Positions 1 to 9,631 of a DNA stretch of 24,065 bases are shown in pieces. The notes below the pieces were generated by a model. It was not told the origin of the DNA, did no database searches, and saw nothing but the letters and a program-made list of their open reading frames with translations. Within the stretch, counting starts at the first letter, position 1. Every line of letters begins with the position of its first letter. The stretch covers positions 1 to 24,065 of the forward strand of contig CAAERJ010000029.1 in assembly GCA_900758375.1 (NCBI GenBank). Reading direction: 5' to 3'. Both the position numbers and the translations under genes were made by a program. Origin of the DNA: an uncultured Collinsella sp. (lineage in GTDB: Bacteria > Actinomycetota > Coriobacteriia > Coriobacteriales > Coriobacteriaceae).

Positions 1-264
1 ATAGCGACCGATTGCCCGTACCTCATCCTCGATGAACCGCTGAACGGCCTCGATCCGGGAAAGCGGAAAACCTCCTGCGACGCGATGCGCAGCGAAGTGG
101 CGCGGGGACGCAGCGTGCTCATTTCAAGCCATCTACTCGACGACCTGGCAGACCTCACCAACTCGTTCTACTTCATCGAAGCCGGCACGCTCGTGGAAAA
201 GATCAAGTCGTCCTCGCAGACGCTCAAGCAGGAATACCTCGATACATACGAGCGAGGTGAATGA
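1..264 (+). CDS. ABC transporter ATP-binding protein, C-terminal part (cut by window edge)
   Basis: The open frame runs from the first base to TGA at 262-264 and gives 87 residues, the last third of an ABC ATPase. Visible motifs are the Walker B segment YLILDEP, the D-loop GLDP and the switch histidine in ISSHLLDD. The Walker A and signature motifs lie upstream of the window. In this family the subunit hydrolyses ATP on the cytoplasmic face to drive a membrane partner, which is not visible here. The frame ends two bases before the ATG of the next gene, and the downstream Shine-Dalgarno lies inside its last codons, so the two are probably one operon and translationally coupled. Most similar in style to DrrA/CcmA-type exporters of antibiotics or peptides, but the substrate cannot be read from this fragment. 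Confidence 0.9.
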   Translation: MATDCPYLILDEPLNGLDPGKRKTSCDAMRSEVARGRSVLISSHLLDDLADLTNSFYFIEAGTLVEKIKSSSQTLKQEYLDTYERGE

Positions 265-265
265 C

Positions 266-610
266 ATGAAACTATTTGAACAGCTGAAGTCCAATGCGTC
301 GCGCATGGCTGTCTACGCCATCCTCGTGGCAACGGCTTTATGCGGAATCGCGGCACCCGTCTATGCGCTCAACGGGGAGAAAGGCGATGTCGAACCCGCG
401 TACATGGCTTCGACGGTTAAGGACCGGTACAAAGCCTTCTCTGGAGACACGTTTTACGTAGCAGAGTACGACACGACCTACCGTCAGCTTCGCTACAACA
501 AGGGCTACGACTATCTAGGCGCAGAGGCAATCAGCTATACGTCGGGTTGGTACCGCTCCAACTATGGACACATAACCCAGTTCAAGTGTAACTACCGTGT
601 GTACAACTAA
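266..610 (+). CDS. small secreted Tyr-rich protein, function unknown
   Basis: This encodes 114 residues from ATG 266, with GAGGTGA five bases upstream. A GTG at 257 is in frame, but it lies within that ribosome-binding site. The N-terminus is a classical signal peptide: a charged start (MKLFEQLKSNASR), a hydrophobic core (AVYAILVATALCGIAA) and a likely cut after VYA at about residue 32. The mature part is about 80 residues, holds about 13 tyrosines and a single Cys near the end, and has no transmembrane segment. I do not recognise the family. The ABC ATPase stop lies two bases before this start, so an exported peptide or bacteriocin-like product, or the secreted partner of an exporter, is a reasonable inference. 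Lactococcin 972-like peptides have a similar size and ABC neighbours, but I see no convincing motif match. A strong terminator follows at once. Confidence 0.7.
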   Translation: MKLFEQLKSNASRMAVYAILVATALCGIAAPVYALNGEKGDVEPAYMASTVKDRYKAFSGDTFYVAEYDTTYRQLRYNKGYDYLGAEAISYTSGWYRSNYGHITQFKCNYRVYN

Positions 611-625
611 AGCAACCGGCCGGGA

Positions 626-660
626 CGAGGGGTGACGCAAAAGCGTCGCCCCTCGTTTTT
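626..660 (+). terminator. rho-independent terminator after the ABC/secreted-peptide operon
   Basis: A 13-bp stem (626-638 with 643-655, one G-U pair) closes a four-base AAAA loop and is followed by TTTTT. It lies 15 bases after the stop of the small secreted protein. Confidence 0.9.
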
Positions 661-669
661 AACCATGTC

Positions 670-688
670 AACTGAACCTAGTTCAGTT
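670..688. repeat. short perfect inverted repeat, possible operator
   Basis: Arms AACTGAAC (670-677) and GTTCAGTT (681-688) are perfect complements around a 3-base centre. It has no T-tract, so it is more like a protein-binding dyad than a terminator. No gene starts close to it; the next coding start is at 978. Confidence 0.4.
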
Positions 689-751
689 TGGTTGATTTCC
701 GATCTCAGCCGAACACATTGAGCGGAAAGGCCGTTCCCGCAGTCAGTCGAA

Positions 752-784
752 CGTCCCCGGGGCCCTTCTCAGGCCCCGGGGACG
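752..784. other. strong GC-rich hairpin, terminator-like or repeat-like
   Basis: A perfect 13-bp stem joins 752-764 and 772-784 with a 7-base loop, followed by GCATTTT. No recognisable gene ends just before it. It could end a short non-coding transcript starting in 661-751, act as a backup terminator, or be a palindromic repeat. Its arms contain the GTCCCC/GGGGAC pair also seen in other intergenic palindromes of this window. Confidence 0.5.
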
Positions 785-864
785 GCATTTTCCCAGTTGA
801 AGGAACGGTGGAGATGTGTTTCGATGGGTCAGATTCGTGTCGTTCCGAAAAGACCGTGAACCTT

Positions 865-893
865 TTGTGGGACACGCGGCGCCGTGGTACCAT
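865..893 (+). promoter_or_regulatory. probable sigma-70 type promoter of rpmE
   Basis: TTGTGG at 865-870 and TACCAT at 888-893 are separated by 17 bases. Transcription would start near 900, just ahead of the two stem-loops of the L31 leader. Confidence 0.45.
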
Positions 894-899
894 AGCCGA

Positions 900-977
900 G
901 TTTGTTGTCTTGGTCGGAAACCAAGACGCCTTATGCGCTGATCGGTAACCAGCGCCTGACCAATAAGGAGTCCTACC
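900..977 (+). promoter_or_regulatory. structured 5' leader of rpmE (L31 ribosomal protein leader)
   Basis: Two stem-loops stand between the promoter and the gene: GTCTTGGT (907-914) with ACCAAGAC (920-927), and GCGCTG (935-940) with CAGCGC (950-955). They are followed by AAGGAG (966-971) just before the ATG at 978. Families of L31 leader RNAs have been described for several bacterial groups, including Coriobacteria, in comparative-genomics surveys; in these L31 is thought to bind its own mRNA and repress translation. Assignment to that family is by position and structure, not by covariance search. Confidence 0.6.
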
Positions 978-1403
978 ATGAAGCAGGGTATCCATCCCCA
1001 GTATGTCGAGTGCACGGTGACGTGCTCCTGCGGCAACACCTTCAAGACGCACGCTACCGTGTCCGAGATGAAGGTTGAGCTTTGCAACGAGTGCCACCCG
1101 TTCTACACCGGCCAGCAGAAGTTCGTCGACACCGGTGGACGCGTCCAGCGCTTCGCCGACAAGTTCGGTGGCGCCGCTGCCGCCCAGCTCAAGAAGGCTG
1201 AGGAGGCCAAGGCCGCCAAGGCCGCCAAGGCTGCTGAGGCCGAGGCCGCTCGCAAGGCCGCCGCTGAGGCTAAGGCTGCCGAGAAGGCCAAGCGTGCCGC
1301 TAAGTTTGCCGAGGAGGCTGCCAAGCAGGCCGCCGAGGCTCCCGCAGAGGCTCCCGTCGAGGAGGCCGCTGCCGAGGCCGAGACCACCGAGGCTGCTGAG
1401 TAA
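978..1403 (+). CDS. rpmE: 50S ribosomal protein L31 with long Ala/Lys/Glu C-terminal tail
   Basis: This encodes 141 residues. Residues 1-65 are a typical zinc-binding (C+) L31: the start MKQGIHPQY, and cysteines at 16, 18, 36 and 39 in TCSCG and CNECHPFYTG. L31 sits at the bridge between the large and small ribosomal subunits. The usual length is about 70 residues. Here residues 66-141 are an added low-complexity tail made almost wholly of Ala, Lys and Glu, shifting from Lys-rich to Glu/Pro-rich towards the end, which should form a long charged helix or a disordered arm. The gene is alone, with its own promoter, structured leader and terminator. ATG 978 is chosen from the leader, the AAGGAG and the family start. 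Confidence 0.95.
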   Translation: MKQGIHPQYVECTVTCSCGNTFKTHATVSEMKVELCNECHPFYTGQQKFVDTGGRVQRFADKFGGAAAAQLKKAEEAKAAKAAKAAEAEAARKAAAEAKAAEKAKRAAKFAEEAAKQAAEAPAEAPVEEAAAEAETTEAAE

Positions 1404-1436
1404 ATAGCTCGCCGCGGAAACACTCGCATTCATGGC

Positions 1437-1480
1437 ATAAGGGCCGCGCATCCATTTGGGTGCGCGGCCCTTATCTTTTT
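1437..1480. terminator. rpmE terminator, possibly bidirectional
   Basis: The arms 1437-1450 and 1461-1474 pair over 14 bases including a GGGCCGCGCA core, with a 10-base loop. The T-rich run TTATCTTTTT ends at 1480. Confidence 0.9.
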
Positions 1481-1481
1481 A

Positions 1482-1548
1482 TTGGTGCAAGCTGGTCCGT
1501 CCCCATTGCACCAGGTTGGTGCGAAGGGGACAGGTTGGCTTGCACCAA
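1482..1548. repeat. 67-base nested palindrome, REP-like (type A)
   Basis: The outer arms TTGGTGCAAGC (1482-1492) and GCTTGCACCAA (1538-1548) are perfect complements. Inside are a second pair, GTCCCC (1499-1504) with GGGGAC (1526-1531), and a third, GCACCA (1508-1513) with TGGTGC (1517-1522). It has no coding capacity of note and lies between the rpmE terminator and secA. The secA upstream gap 1404-1744 holds this element, the type B element at 1585-1613, a small dyad GGTCGA/TCGACC at 1632-1648, and presumably the secA promoter, which I could not place with confidence. Confidence 0.75.
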
Positions 1549-1584
1549 ATGGCAGAGAGACAGCGTTTTCCCAGATAAAAGCTG

Positions 1585-1613
1585 CCAAAATAAACCAGTC
1601 CCTTTTTTGCAGG
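1585..1613. repeat. repeat type B, copy 1
   Basis: This 29-base stretch matches 14641-14669 at 25 of 29 positions by direct alignment. Both copies contain AAACC, then GTCCCTTTTT, then GCAGG, and are imperfectly palindromic at their ends. It lies upstream of secA. Confidence 0.7.
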
Positions 1614-1744
1614 CTGTCGTAGTTATTACGTGGTCGAGTGTGTCGACCGCATAGACGGCGCCTTGTTTGGCTAAAGTACATTTATCTGTGTTTAACTTGT
1701 CCAAGGTTTCATGCCGCGGGCGATGGCCAAAAAAGGAAAACCAC

Positions 1745-4551
<2,807 letters not shown>

Positions 4552-4552
<1 letters not shown>

Positions 4553-5700
4553 TGGCCGAGGCTCTAGAGGTAACGCCCGCCGAGTTGGACGCGTTTGCGG
4601 ACCGACTCGGTGAGGTCGAGTCATATCTCCATTTGGACGAGAAGCGCACCCGTGTGGCGGAGCTCGAGGCCAAAAGCGTCGCCCCGGGTTTTTGGGACGA
4701 CGCCGATGCCGCTCGCGCCACGATGGAGGAGATCGCTCGCGCTAAAGAGGACATCGCCGCCGTGGATACGGCGCGCGGTGAGCTTTCCGATGCTCGCGCC
4801 GCGCTGGAGCTTGCCGAGGAAATGGGCGATGACCCCGATGCCGCCGCACTGCGTGAGGAGGCTGCCGCCACGGCGGAGCGCCTATCCCGCGCCATCGACG
4901 AGCTTGAGCTTGCGAGCTGGTTTACCGGGGAGTTCGACCATGGCGACGCGATTGTGACCATCAAGCCCGGGCAGGGTGGTTTGGAGGCCCAGGACTGGAC
5001 CTTCATGCTCTTTAAGATGTACATGAAGTACTGCCAGCGCCGCGGTTGGAAGGTCACCATCAACGATTGCCCCGCGGCCGAGGTTATCGGCATCGATCGC
5101 GCGACCTTTACCGTCGAAGGCAAGGATGCCTTCGGCATGCTTCGTGCCGAGGCCGGAGTTCATCGCCTGGTGCGCATTAGCCCCACCGACGACAAGAAGC
5201 GCCGCCAGACCACGTTTGCCGGCGTCGAGGTCATTCCGGTGCTGCCTGACGATATCGATATCGAGATTAGCCCCGATGACATTCGCGTCGACGTATACCA
5301 CGCAAGCGGCCCGGGCGGCCAGGGCGTCAACACCACCGACTCCGCCGTGCGCGTAACGCATTTCCCCAGCGGTATCGTGGTCACGTGTCAAAACGAGCGC
5401 AGCCAGATTCAAAACAAGGCCGCGTGCATGCAGATTCTCAAGGCGCGTCTGTACGAGATTGAGCTCGAAAAGCGCGCCGAGGCCCTGGATGAGATTCGCG
5501 GACCCAAGACCACAATTGGTTTTGGCAACCAGATCCGCAGCTACGTGCTCTACCCGTACCAGATGGTTAAGGACCTGCGCACGGGCGTGGAGACCAGCAA
5601 CGTCGAGGCCGTTCTTGACGACGGCGACCTGGATCCGTTTGTGATTGGCTATCACCGTTGGGCTACCGGCAACGCTGACGCGGAGACCCCGTCTGCCTAG
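4552..5700 (+). CDS. prfB: peptide chain release factor 2 with a non-canonical SPT tripeptide
   Basis: RF2 releases finished proteins at UAA and UGA. The protein has 382 residues in a single uninterrupted frame, so there is no programmed frameshift as in Escherichia coli prfB. The N-terminal helical domain runs to about residue 115. The catalytic motif GPGGQGVN is present (GGQ at 255-257), as are the downstream NERSQ and SYVLYPYQMVKDLRTG segments that mark RF2. The anticodon-like tripeptide, normally Ser-Pro-Phe in RF2, reads Ser-Pro-Thr at 210-212 (codons at 5179-5187) within GVHRLVRISPTDDKKRRQ. In RF1 the corresponding motif is Pro-x-Thr. The flanking residues are RF2-like, so this is not an RF1. 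The gene ends in TAG, an RF1 codon. It overlaps secA by one base and shares its transcript. Confidence 0.95.
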
Positions 5701-5730
5701 GCCGCTCGGTTTATGTGGGAATGGATCAAG

Positions 5731-5752
5731 GCCTTCCGAGCAAGGCGGTTTT
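5731..5752 (+). terminator. possible terminator after prfB
   Basis: GCCTT (5731-5735) and AAGGC (5742-5746) form a short stem followed by GGTTTT. It is modest in strength. A second weak hairpin with CCCT/AGGG at 5767-5778 is followed by GTGGTTTTTG. Confidence 0.4.
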
Positions 5753-5779
5753 GTATCCAGAACAAACCCTGCACAGGGG

Positions 5780-5807
5780 TGGTTTTTGTTTGGCGAATCG
5801 GTAGAAT
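5780..5807 (+). promoter_or_regulatory. possible promoter upstream of the YitT-family gene
   Basis: TAGAAT at 5802-5807 is a good -10 box; a weak -35, TGGTTT, lies at 5780-5785 with 16 bases between. A transcript from here would meet the terminator hairpin at 5827-5855 before reaching the start codon. Confidence 0.35.
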
Positions 5808-5826
5808 CGAATACAAGAAGAAGTTC

Positions 5827-5855
5827 AAAGCGCATCCGATGGGGTGCGCTTTTTT
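5827..5855 (+). terminator. terminator or attenuator immediately before the YitT-family gene
   Basis: An 11-bp stem (5827-5837 with 5842-5852, one G-U pair, four-base loop) runs into a T-tract at 5850-5855. The Shine-Dalgarno AGGGAGG of the next gene starts two bases later at 5857. It may end the secA-prfB transcript, or control read-through into the next gene. Confidence 0.75.
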
Positions 5856-5867
5856 GAGGGAGGCAGC

Positions 5868-6758
5868 ATGGCATATCGTCTGGACATCAAGCGCATTCTT
5901 TCGATGAACTTCTTTCACGATCTGCCCCAGATCATGTTGGGGTGTGCCTTGGCCGCCATCGCGACCGACCTGTTTTTGATTCCCAACGGTCTTGCAGCCG
6001 GTGGCGTTACGGGCCTTGCGACGATTATCCAGGCAGTCGGCGCAGCGCGAGGCGTGTCGCTTCCCGTCGGTATCCAGACCATCGTGATGAATGCCTTGCT
6101 GCTGCTGATCGTTATGCGCGAGGGTGGCATGTTCTACGTAGTGCAGACGGCGACGGGCTTTGTGCTGCTGGGCTTCTTTACCGATCTGTTTGCCCCGTTT
6201 GTAGCGCCTCTGGCACATGCGGACCTGATGCTTCCCGCTATGTGGGGTGGCATTATCACGGGCATTGGTTACGGCATGGTGTTGCGCGCCGGCGCCAACA
6301 CCGGCGGCTCGGACACGATTGGCCAAATCATCTCGCGTAACACCTCGCTGCCGGTGGGCTCGACCGTCATGGCAATCGATGTTGCCGTATGCGCGGCATC
6401 GGCCCCGGTCTTCTCGCTCGAAAATGCTCTGTACGCAGGACTTTCGATGGTGATTAGCGGCTATGTGATCGATGCCGTGGTCGATGGCGGCAATAAGCGT
6501 CGTATGGTACTCATCATCTCGGATAACTTCCCCGATATCGCGGCCGACATCATGTATGGTCTGGGCCGCGGCTGCACCAAATTAAAGGCGACCGGTATGT
6601 ATTCGGGCGTCGAGAAGCCGGTGATCATGGTGATCGTTAGCCGTCGAGAGCTCAATACCCTCAAAACGATCGTGCGCGAGCGCGATCCTCACGCCATTGT
6701 GACGGTCGCCGACGTTACGGAAGCCTTCGGTGAGGGATTCAAGGACATTAACGCGTAG
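5868..6758 (+). CDS. YitT family integral membrane protein (DUF161/DUF2179 type)
   Basis: The protein has 296 residues from ATG 5868, chosen because AGGGAGG lies just upstream; an in-frame GTG or other start at 5844 would fall in the terminator hairpin. The first 200 residues hold about five or six hydrophobic segments, beginning with the typical QIMLGCALAAIATDLFLIPN and GLAAGGVTGLATI, and including the conserved GAGANTGGSDTIG-like stretch LRAGANTGGSDTIGQI. The last 90 residues are soluble and match the DUF2179 domain common to YitT proteins (RRMVLIISDN, ATGMYSG, VIMVIVSRREL). The family's biochemical role is not established; transport has been suggested. It ends in TAG and stands alone, with 246 bases before the transketolase genes. 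Confidence 0.9.
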   Translation: MAYRLDIKRILSMNFFHDLPQIMLGCALAAIATDLFLIPNGLAAGGVTGLATIIQAVGAARGVSLPVGIQTIVMNALLLLIVMREGGMFYVVQTATGFVLLGFFTDLFAPFVAPLAHADLMLPAMWGGIITGIGYGMVLRAGANTGGSDTIGQIISRNTSLPVGSTVMAIDVAVCAASAPVFSLENALYAGLSMVISGYVIDAVVDGGNKRRMVLIISDNFPDIAADIMYGLGRGCTKLKATGMYSGVEKPVIMVIVSRRELNTLKTIVRERDPHAIVTVADVTEAFGEGFKDINA

Positions 6759-7004
6759 GCTGAATTTTGGTTTGCGGATCATTTTTGTGCCGGGGCGAGA
6801 GGTAGCCACCGCATCCAAAAGACGTTCACATTGATAAACCGTTTCATCAGCGGTTCTGCCTGCTAAATTGTTCAAATAATGATAAAAACTCTGGTAAAGC
6901 CATCGGTTTCCAGCATAATGAATGACGTACGTGCATTGCGGCTGTGTTGGGATTACCTTCGGTGCCGTGCGCATCTTGTCTTAAGAGGATGAAAGGAAGG
7001 CACA

Positions 7005-7835
7005 ATGAGCGACGAAGAGCTCAAAAAGGTTGCCAACGAGGTAAGGAAGGGCATCGTCACCGGCGTGCACGCTGCCAAGTCTGGCCATCCGGGCGGTTCG
7101 CTCGGCGCTGCCGACATCATGACCTATTTGTACTTTGAGGAAATGAACGTCGACCCGGTCGATCCCCGCAAGGCCGATCGCGACCGCTTTGTGCTCTCCA
7201 AGGGCCATTGCGCTCCGGGCCTGTACGCCGTGCTCGCCGAGCGCGGGTTCTTCCCCAAGGAGGACCTCGAGACGCTGCGCCATATCGGCAGCCACCTGCA
7301 GGGTCACCCCAACATGAACGACACCCCGGGCGTCGACATGTCCACCGGCTCGCTCGGCCAGGGCATCTCCGCCGCGGTGGGCATGGCCGTTGCCGCTAAG
7401 CACTGGGGCGATACTTACCGCACGTACGCCCTGCTGGGCGATGGCGAGAGCGAGGAAGGCCAGGTCTGGGAGGCCGCCATGTTTGCCGGCAACCAGCAGC
7501 TCGACAACCTCTGCGTGATCGTCGACCACAACGGTCTGCAGATCGATGGCCCCGTCGAGGAGGTCAACGACCCCATGCCGCTGGCAGACAAGTTCCGCGC
7601 CTTTAAGTTCCACGTGGTGGAGCTTGCCGACGGCAACGACTTCGATCAGATCCGCGCTGCCTTTGCCGAGGCCCGCGCCACCAAGGGTCAGCCGACCGCC
7701 ATTATCGCCGAGACCACAAAGGGCAAGGGCGTCTCCTTTATGGAGAACCAGGTGGGTTGGCACGGTAAGGCCCCCAACGATGAACAGTTTGAGCAGGCCA
7801 TGGCAGAGCTCACGGCCGCCGGAGAGGAGCTCTAG
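7005..7835 (+). CDS. transketolase, N-terminal (thiamine diphosphate-binding) subunit
   Basis: The protein has 276 residues. Transketolase moves two-carbon units between sugar phosphates in the pentose phosphate pathway. In many anaerobes and archaea it is encoded as two half-size proteins, and this is the first. Visible motifs: AKSGHPGGSLGAADI (His28 region), SKGHCAPGLYA, and the diphosphate-binding GDGESEEGQVWEA (GDG at 145-147) leading to DHNGLQIDG. AAGGAAGG stands in front of ATG 7005. Only one base separates its TAG from the start of the C-terminal subunit, so the two are co-translated and should form an alpha2beta2 enzyme. A possible alternative substrate set is that of 1-deoxy-xylulose-5-phosphate synthase, but the halves and motifs fit transketolase better. 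Confidence 0.93.
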   Translation: MSDEELKKVANEVRKGIVTGVHAAKSGHPGGSLGAADIMTYLYFEEMNVDPVDPRKADRDRFVLSKGHCAPGLYAVLAERGFFPKEDLETLRHIGSHLQGHPNMNDTPGVDMSTGSLGQGISAAVGMAVAAKHWGDTYRTYALLGDGESEEGQVWEAAMFAGNQQLDNLCVIVDHNGLQIDGPVEEVNDPMPLADKFRAFKFHVVELADGNDFDQIRAAFAEARATKGQPTAIIAETTKGKGVSFMENQVGWHGKAPNDEQFEQAMAELTAAGEEL

Positions 7836-7836
7836 G

Positions 7837-8778
7837 ATGGCAGACGTCAAGAAAATCGCCACGCGCGTAAGCTACGGCGAGGCCCTCGTCGAGCTCGCCA
7901 ACGAGCACGATGACTTTGTGGTCCTCGACGCCGACCTGGCCGCCGCCACGCAGACCGGTAAGTTTAAGGCAGCCTGCCCCGATCGTTTCTTTGATGTGGG
8001 CATTGCCGAGAGCAACCTGATGGGCGTCGCCGCCGGTATCGCAACCACCGGCCGCGTTGCCTTCGCGAGCACCTTTGCCATGTTTGCCGCCGGCCGCGCC
8101 TTTGAGCAGGTCCGCAATTCCATCGGTTACCCGCACCTCAACGTCAAGATCGGTGCCACACACGCCGGTATCTCGGTGGGCGAGGATGGCGCCACGCACC
8201 AGTGCTGCGAGGATATCGCCCTTATGCGCGTTATCCCCGGCATGACCGTGATCGTTCCCGCCGACGACGTCGAGGCCCGCGCCGTGACGCGCGCCGCCTA
8301 CGAGTGCGACGGCCCTGTGTACATGCGCTTTGCCCGTCTGGCCTCGCCGGTCATTAATGACCCCGAGACCTACAGGTTTGAACTGGGTCGCGGCATCGTT
8401 ATGCGCGAGGGCGCCGACGTTACCATCATCGCCTGCGGTCTGATGGTCGGCGAGGCCCTCGAGGCCGCCGAGCAGCTCGCTGCCGAGGGTATCGACGCCG
8501 AGGTCATCAACATGCACACCATCAAGCCCATCGACGCCGACCTGATCGTCAAGAGCGCCACCAAGACCGGTCACGTCGTGACCGTCGAGGAGCACTCCGT
8601 GATCGGTGGCCTGGGCAGCGCCGTTGCCGATGTCCTGTGCGAGCAGTGCCCGACGCCGCTCAAGAAGATCGGCGTCAACGACACGTTCGGCGAGTCCGGC
8701 CCGGGCGCCGAGCTCCTGCACAAGTACGGCCTGGACGCCGCCAACATCGTGGCGACCACCAAGGAGTTCTTGGCATAA
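7837..8778 (+). CDS. transketolase, C-terminal (pyrimidine-binding) subunit
   Basis: The protein has 313 residues from ATG 7837, one base after the first subunit's stop. Its Shine-Dalgarno is the GGAGAGGAG within the end of the upstream gene. The catalytic glutamate that activates thiamine is Glu58 in DVGIAESNLMGVAAG; the pyrimidine-binding domain continues with HAGISVGEDGATHQ, typical of transketolase, and the C-terminal domain with EEHSVIGGLGSAV and GVNDTFGESG. Both halves together give about 590 residues, close to a one-piece transketolase without linkers. A terminator follows 48 bases later. Confidence 0.93.
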   Translation: MADVKKIATRVSYGEALVELANEHDDFVVLDADLAAATQTGKFKAACPDRFFDVGIAESNLMGVAAGIATTGRVAFASTFAMFAAGRAFEQVRNSIGYPHLNVKIGATHAGISVGEDGATHQCCEDIALMRVIPGMTVIVPADDVEARAVTRAAYECDGPVYMRFARLASPVINDPETYRFELGRGIVMREGADVTIIACGLMVGEALEAAEQLAAEGIDAEVINMHTIKPIDADLIVKSATKTGHVVTVEEHSVIGGLGSAVADVLCEQCPTPLKKIGVNDTFGESGPGAELLHKYGLDAANIVATTKEFLA

Positions 8779-8826
8779 GGCAAGGCGGATCTCAAGGACT
8801 GCTTCGCCAGTACTATGGAAACCCGG

Positions 8827-8858
8827 CAGGGGCGCTCTCTTGGAGGGCGCCCCTGTTT
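8827..8858 (+). terminator. terminator after the transketolase operon
   Basis: CAGGGGCGC (8827-8835) pairs with GCGCCCCTG (8847-8855), extended inward to 13 base pairs with a three-base loop. The T-run is short (TTT). Confidence 0.75.
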
Positions 8859-8860
8859 CA

Positions 8861-8925
8861 GTTGCGGTGAAATAATGACTGTTTTGTCAGCCTAAAAGCT
8901 CAATTAATCCGCATTTCACTGCAAC
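8861..8925. repeat. 65-base palindromic repeat type D, copy 1
   Basis: The arms GTTGCGGTGAAAT (8861-8873) and ATTTCACTGCAAC (8913-8925) pair over 13 bases with one G-U-type difference. A second copy of exactly the same length is at 22994-23058; about 47 of 65 positions agree without gaps. The right arm encodes the last eight residues and stop of the minus-strand gene at 8900-9631. Confidence 0.8.
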
Positions 8926-9631
8926 TTTCGAAAGCGTTCCCGCTTGTGCTGGCTCCGTCGCGACGATTGATTGCGGCTTGGCACAGTGCAACGACATCGG
9001 GGGCATCGCTGCCTCGGTATGTCATGGCGAGCAAAGCGGCATCATAGATTTCGTCATTGGTCACATCGGCGGCATCAATGGGGCAGAAGGTGAGAATTGA
9101 ATCCTGTTCTGCAAGCTCGGCCAGATCGATCGTTTCACCCATGGCAAAGGCATCATCGAGGACGAGTGTGGCACTCGTGCATGGAATTTGATAGATCGTG
9201 CCATCCGCAGCGATAGGGGAACCTGCTGCCTCGAGCGTGTAGACACCTTGTATGAGATTGATGCCAGAGCCATCGGAGGCGACGAACTCAATTCTGTCGA
9301 CCGTTATTCCGTCGATGGTCTTGCCCGTAATGTGTATCGGAACGCGCGATGCCCCGTTATCGGTGTTCCAGCCCGCAGCCGTGACATCCAGCACAATGGC
9401 GTGCTCCGAATGGGCGGATACGAAGTGCGACAACACCTGCCGCAGATGAAGGCCCATACAGCTACCGCCGACAATGCCAATTACCAGCATGCAGACAAGG
9501 ATGACCGCAACGTGGTTCCGAGGCTTTACCCGAAGCCCAGAATCAGCAGAGATGCCATTGACGGCAGCCCCGCACGCCGTGCAGTACCTCACGCCATCGC
9601 GCAACTCAGCTCCACAATAAGGACAATTCAT
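8900..9631 (-). CDS. zinc-ribbon, single-span membrane protein, function unknown
   Basis: The protein has 243 residues from the ATG at 9631; the frame extends 26 codons upstream, but MNCPYCGAEL is the usual start of such proteins. The upstream region has no strong ribosome-binding site, so the start is moderately sure. Residues 3-21 form a zinc ribbon (Cys3, Cys6, Cys17, Cys20). A single transmembrane helix at about 40-61 (VAVILVCMLVIGIVGG) follows, then a soluble domain of about 180 residues likely outside the cell. Its early part (IHITGKTIDGITVDRIEFV) looks like a beta-rich domain, and the end holds TNDEIYDAALLAMTYRG. Proteins of this plan are common in gut Gram-positives without a known role. 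Its final residues SCSEMRIN come from repeat D, which suggests an element landed on the gene's end and set a new stop. Confidence 0.75.
   Translation of the reverse strand: MNCPYCGAELRDGVRYCTACGAAVNGISADSGLRVKPRNHVAVILVCMLVIGIVGGSCMGLHLRQVLSHFVSAHSEHAIVLDVTAAGWNTDNGASRVPIHITGKTIDGITVDRIEFVASDGSGINLIQGVYTLEAAGSPIAADGTIYQIPCTSATLVLDDAFAMGETIDLAELAEQDSILTFCPIDAADVTNDEIYDAALLAMTYRGSDAPDVVALCQAAINRRDGASTSGNAFESCSEMRIN

Noticed and set aside
7005..8778. Frameshifted single transketolase
   Set aside because: The two halves each have a good start, a ribosome-binding site and the usual two-subunit boundaries, so this is a natural split.
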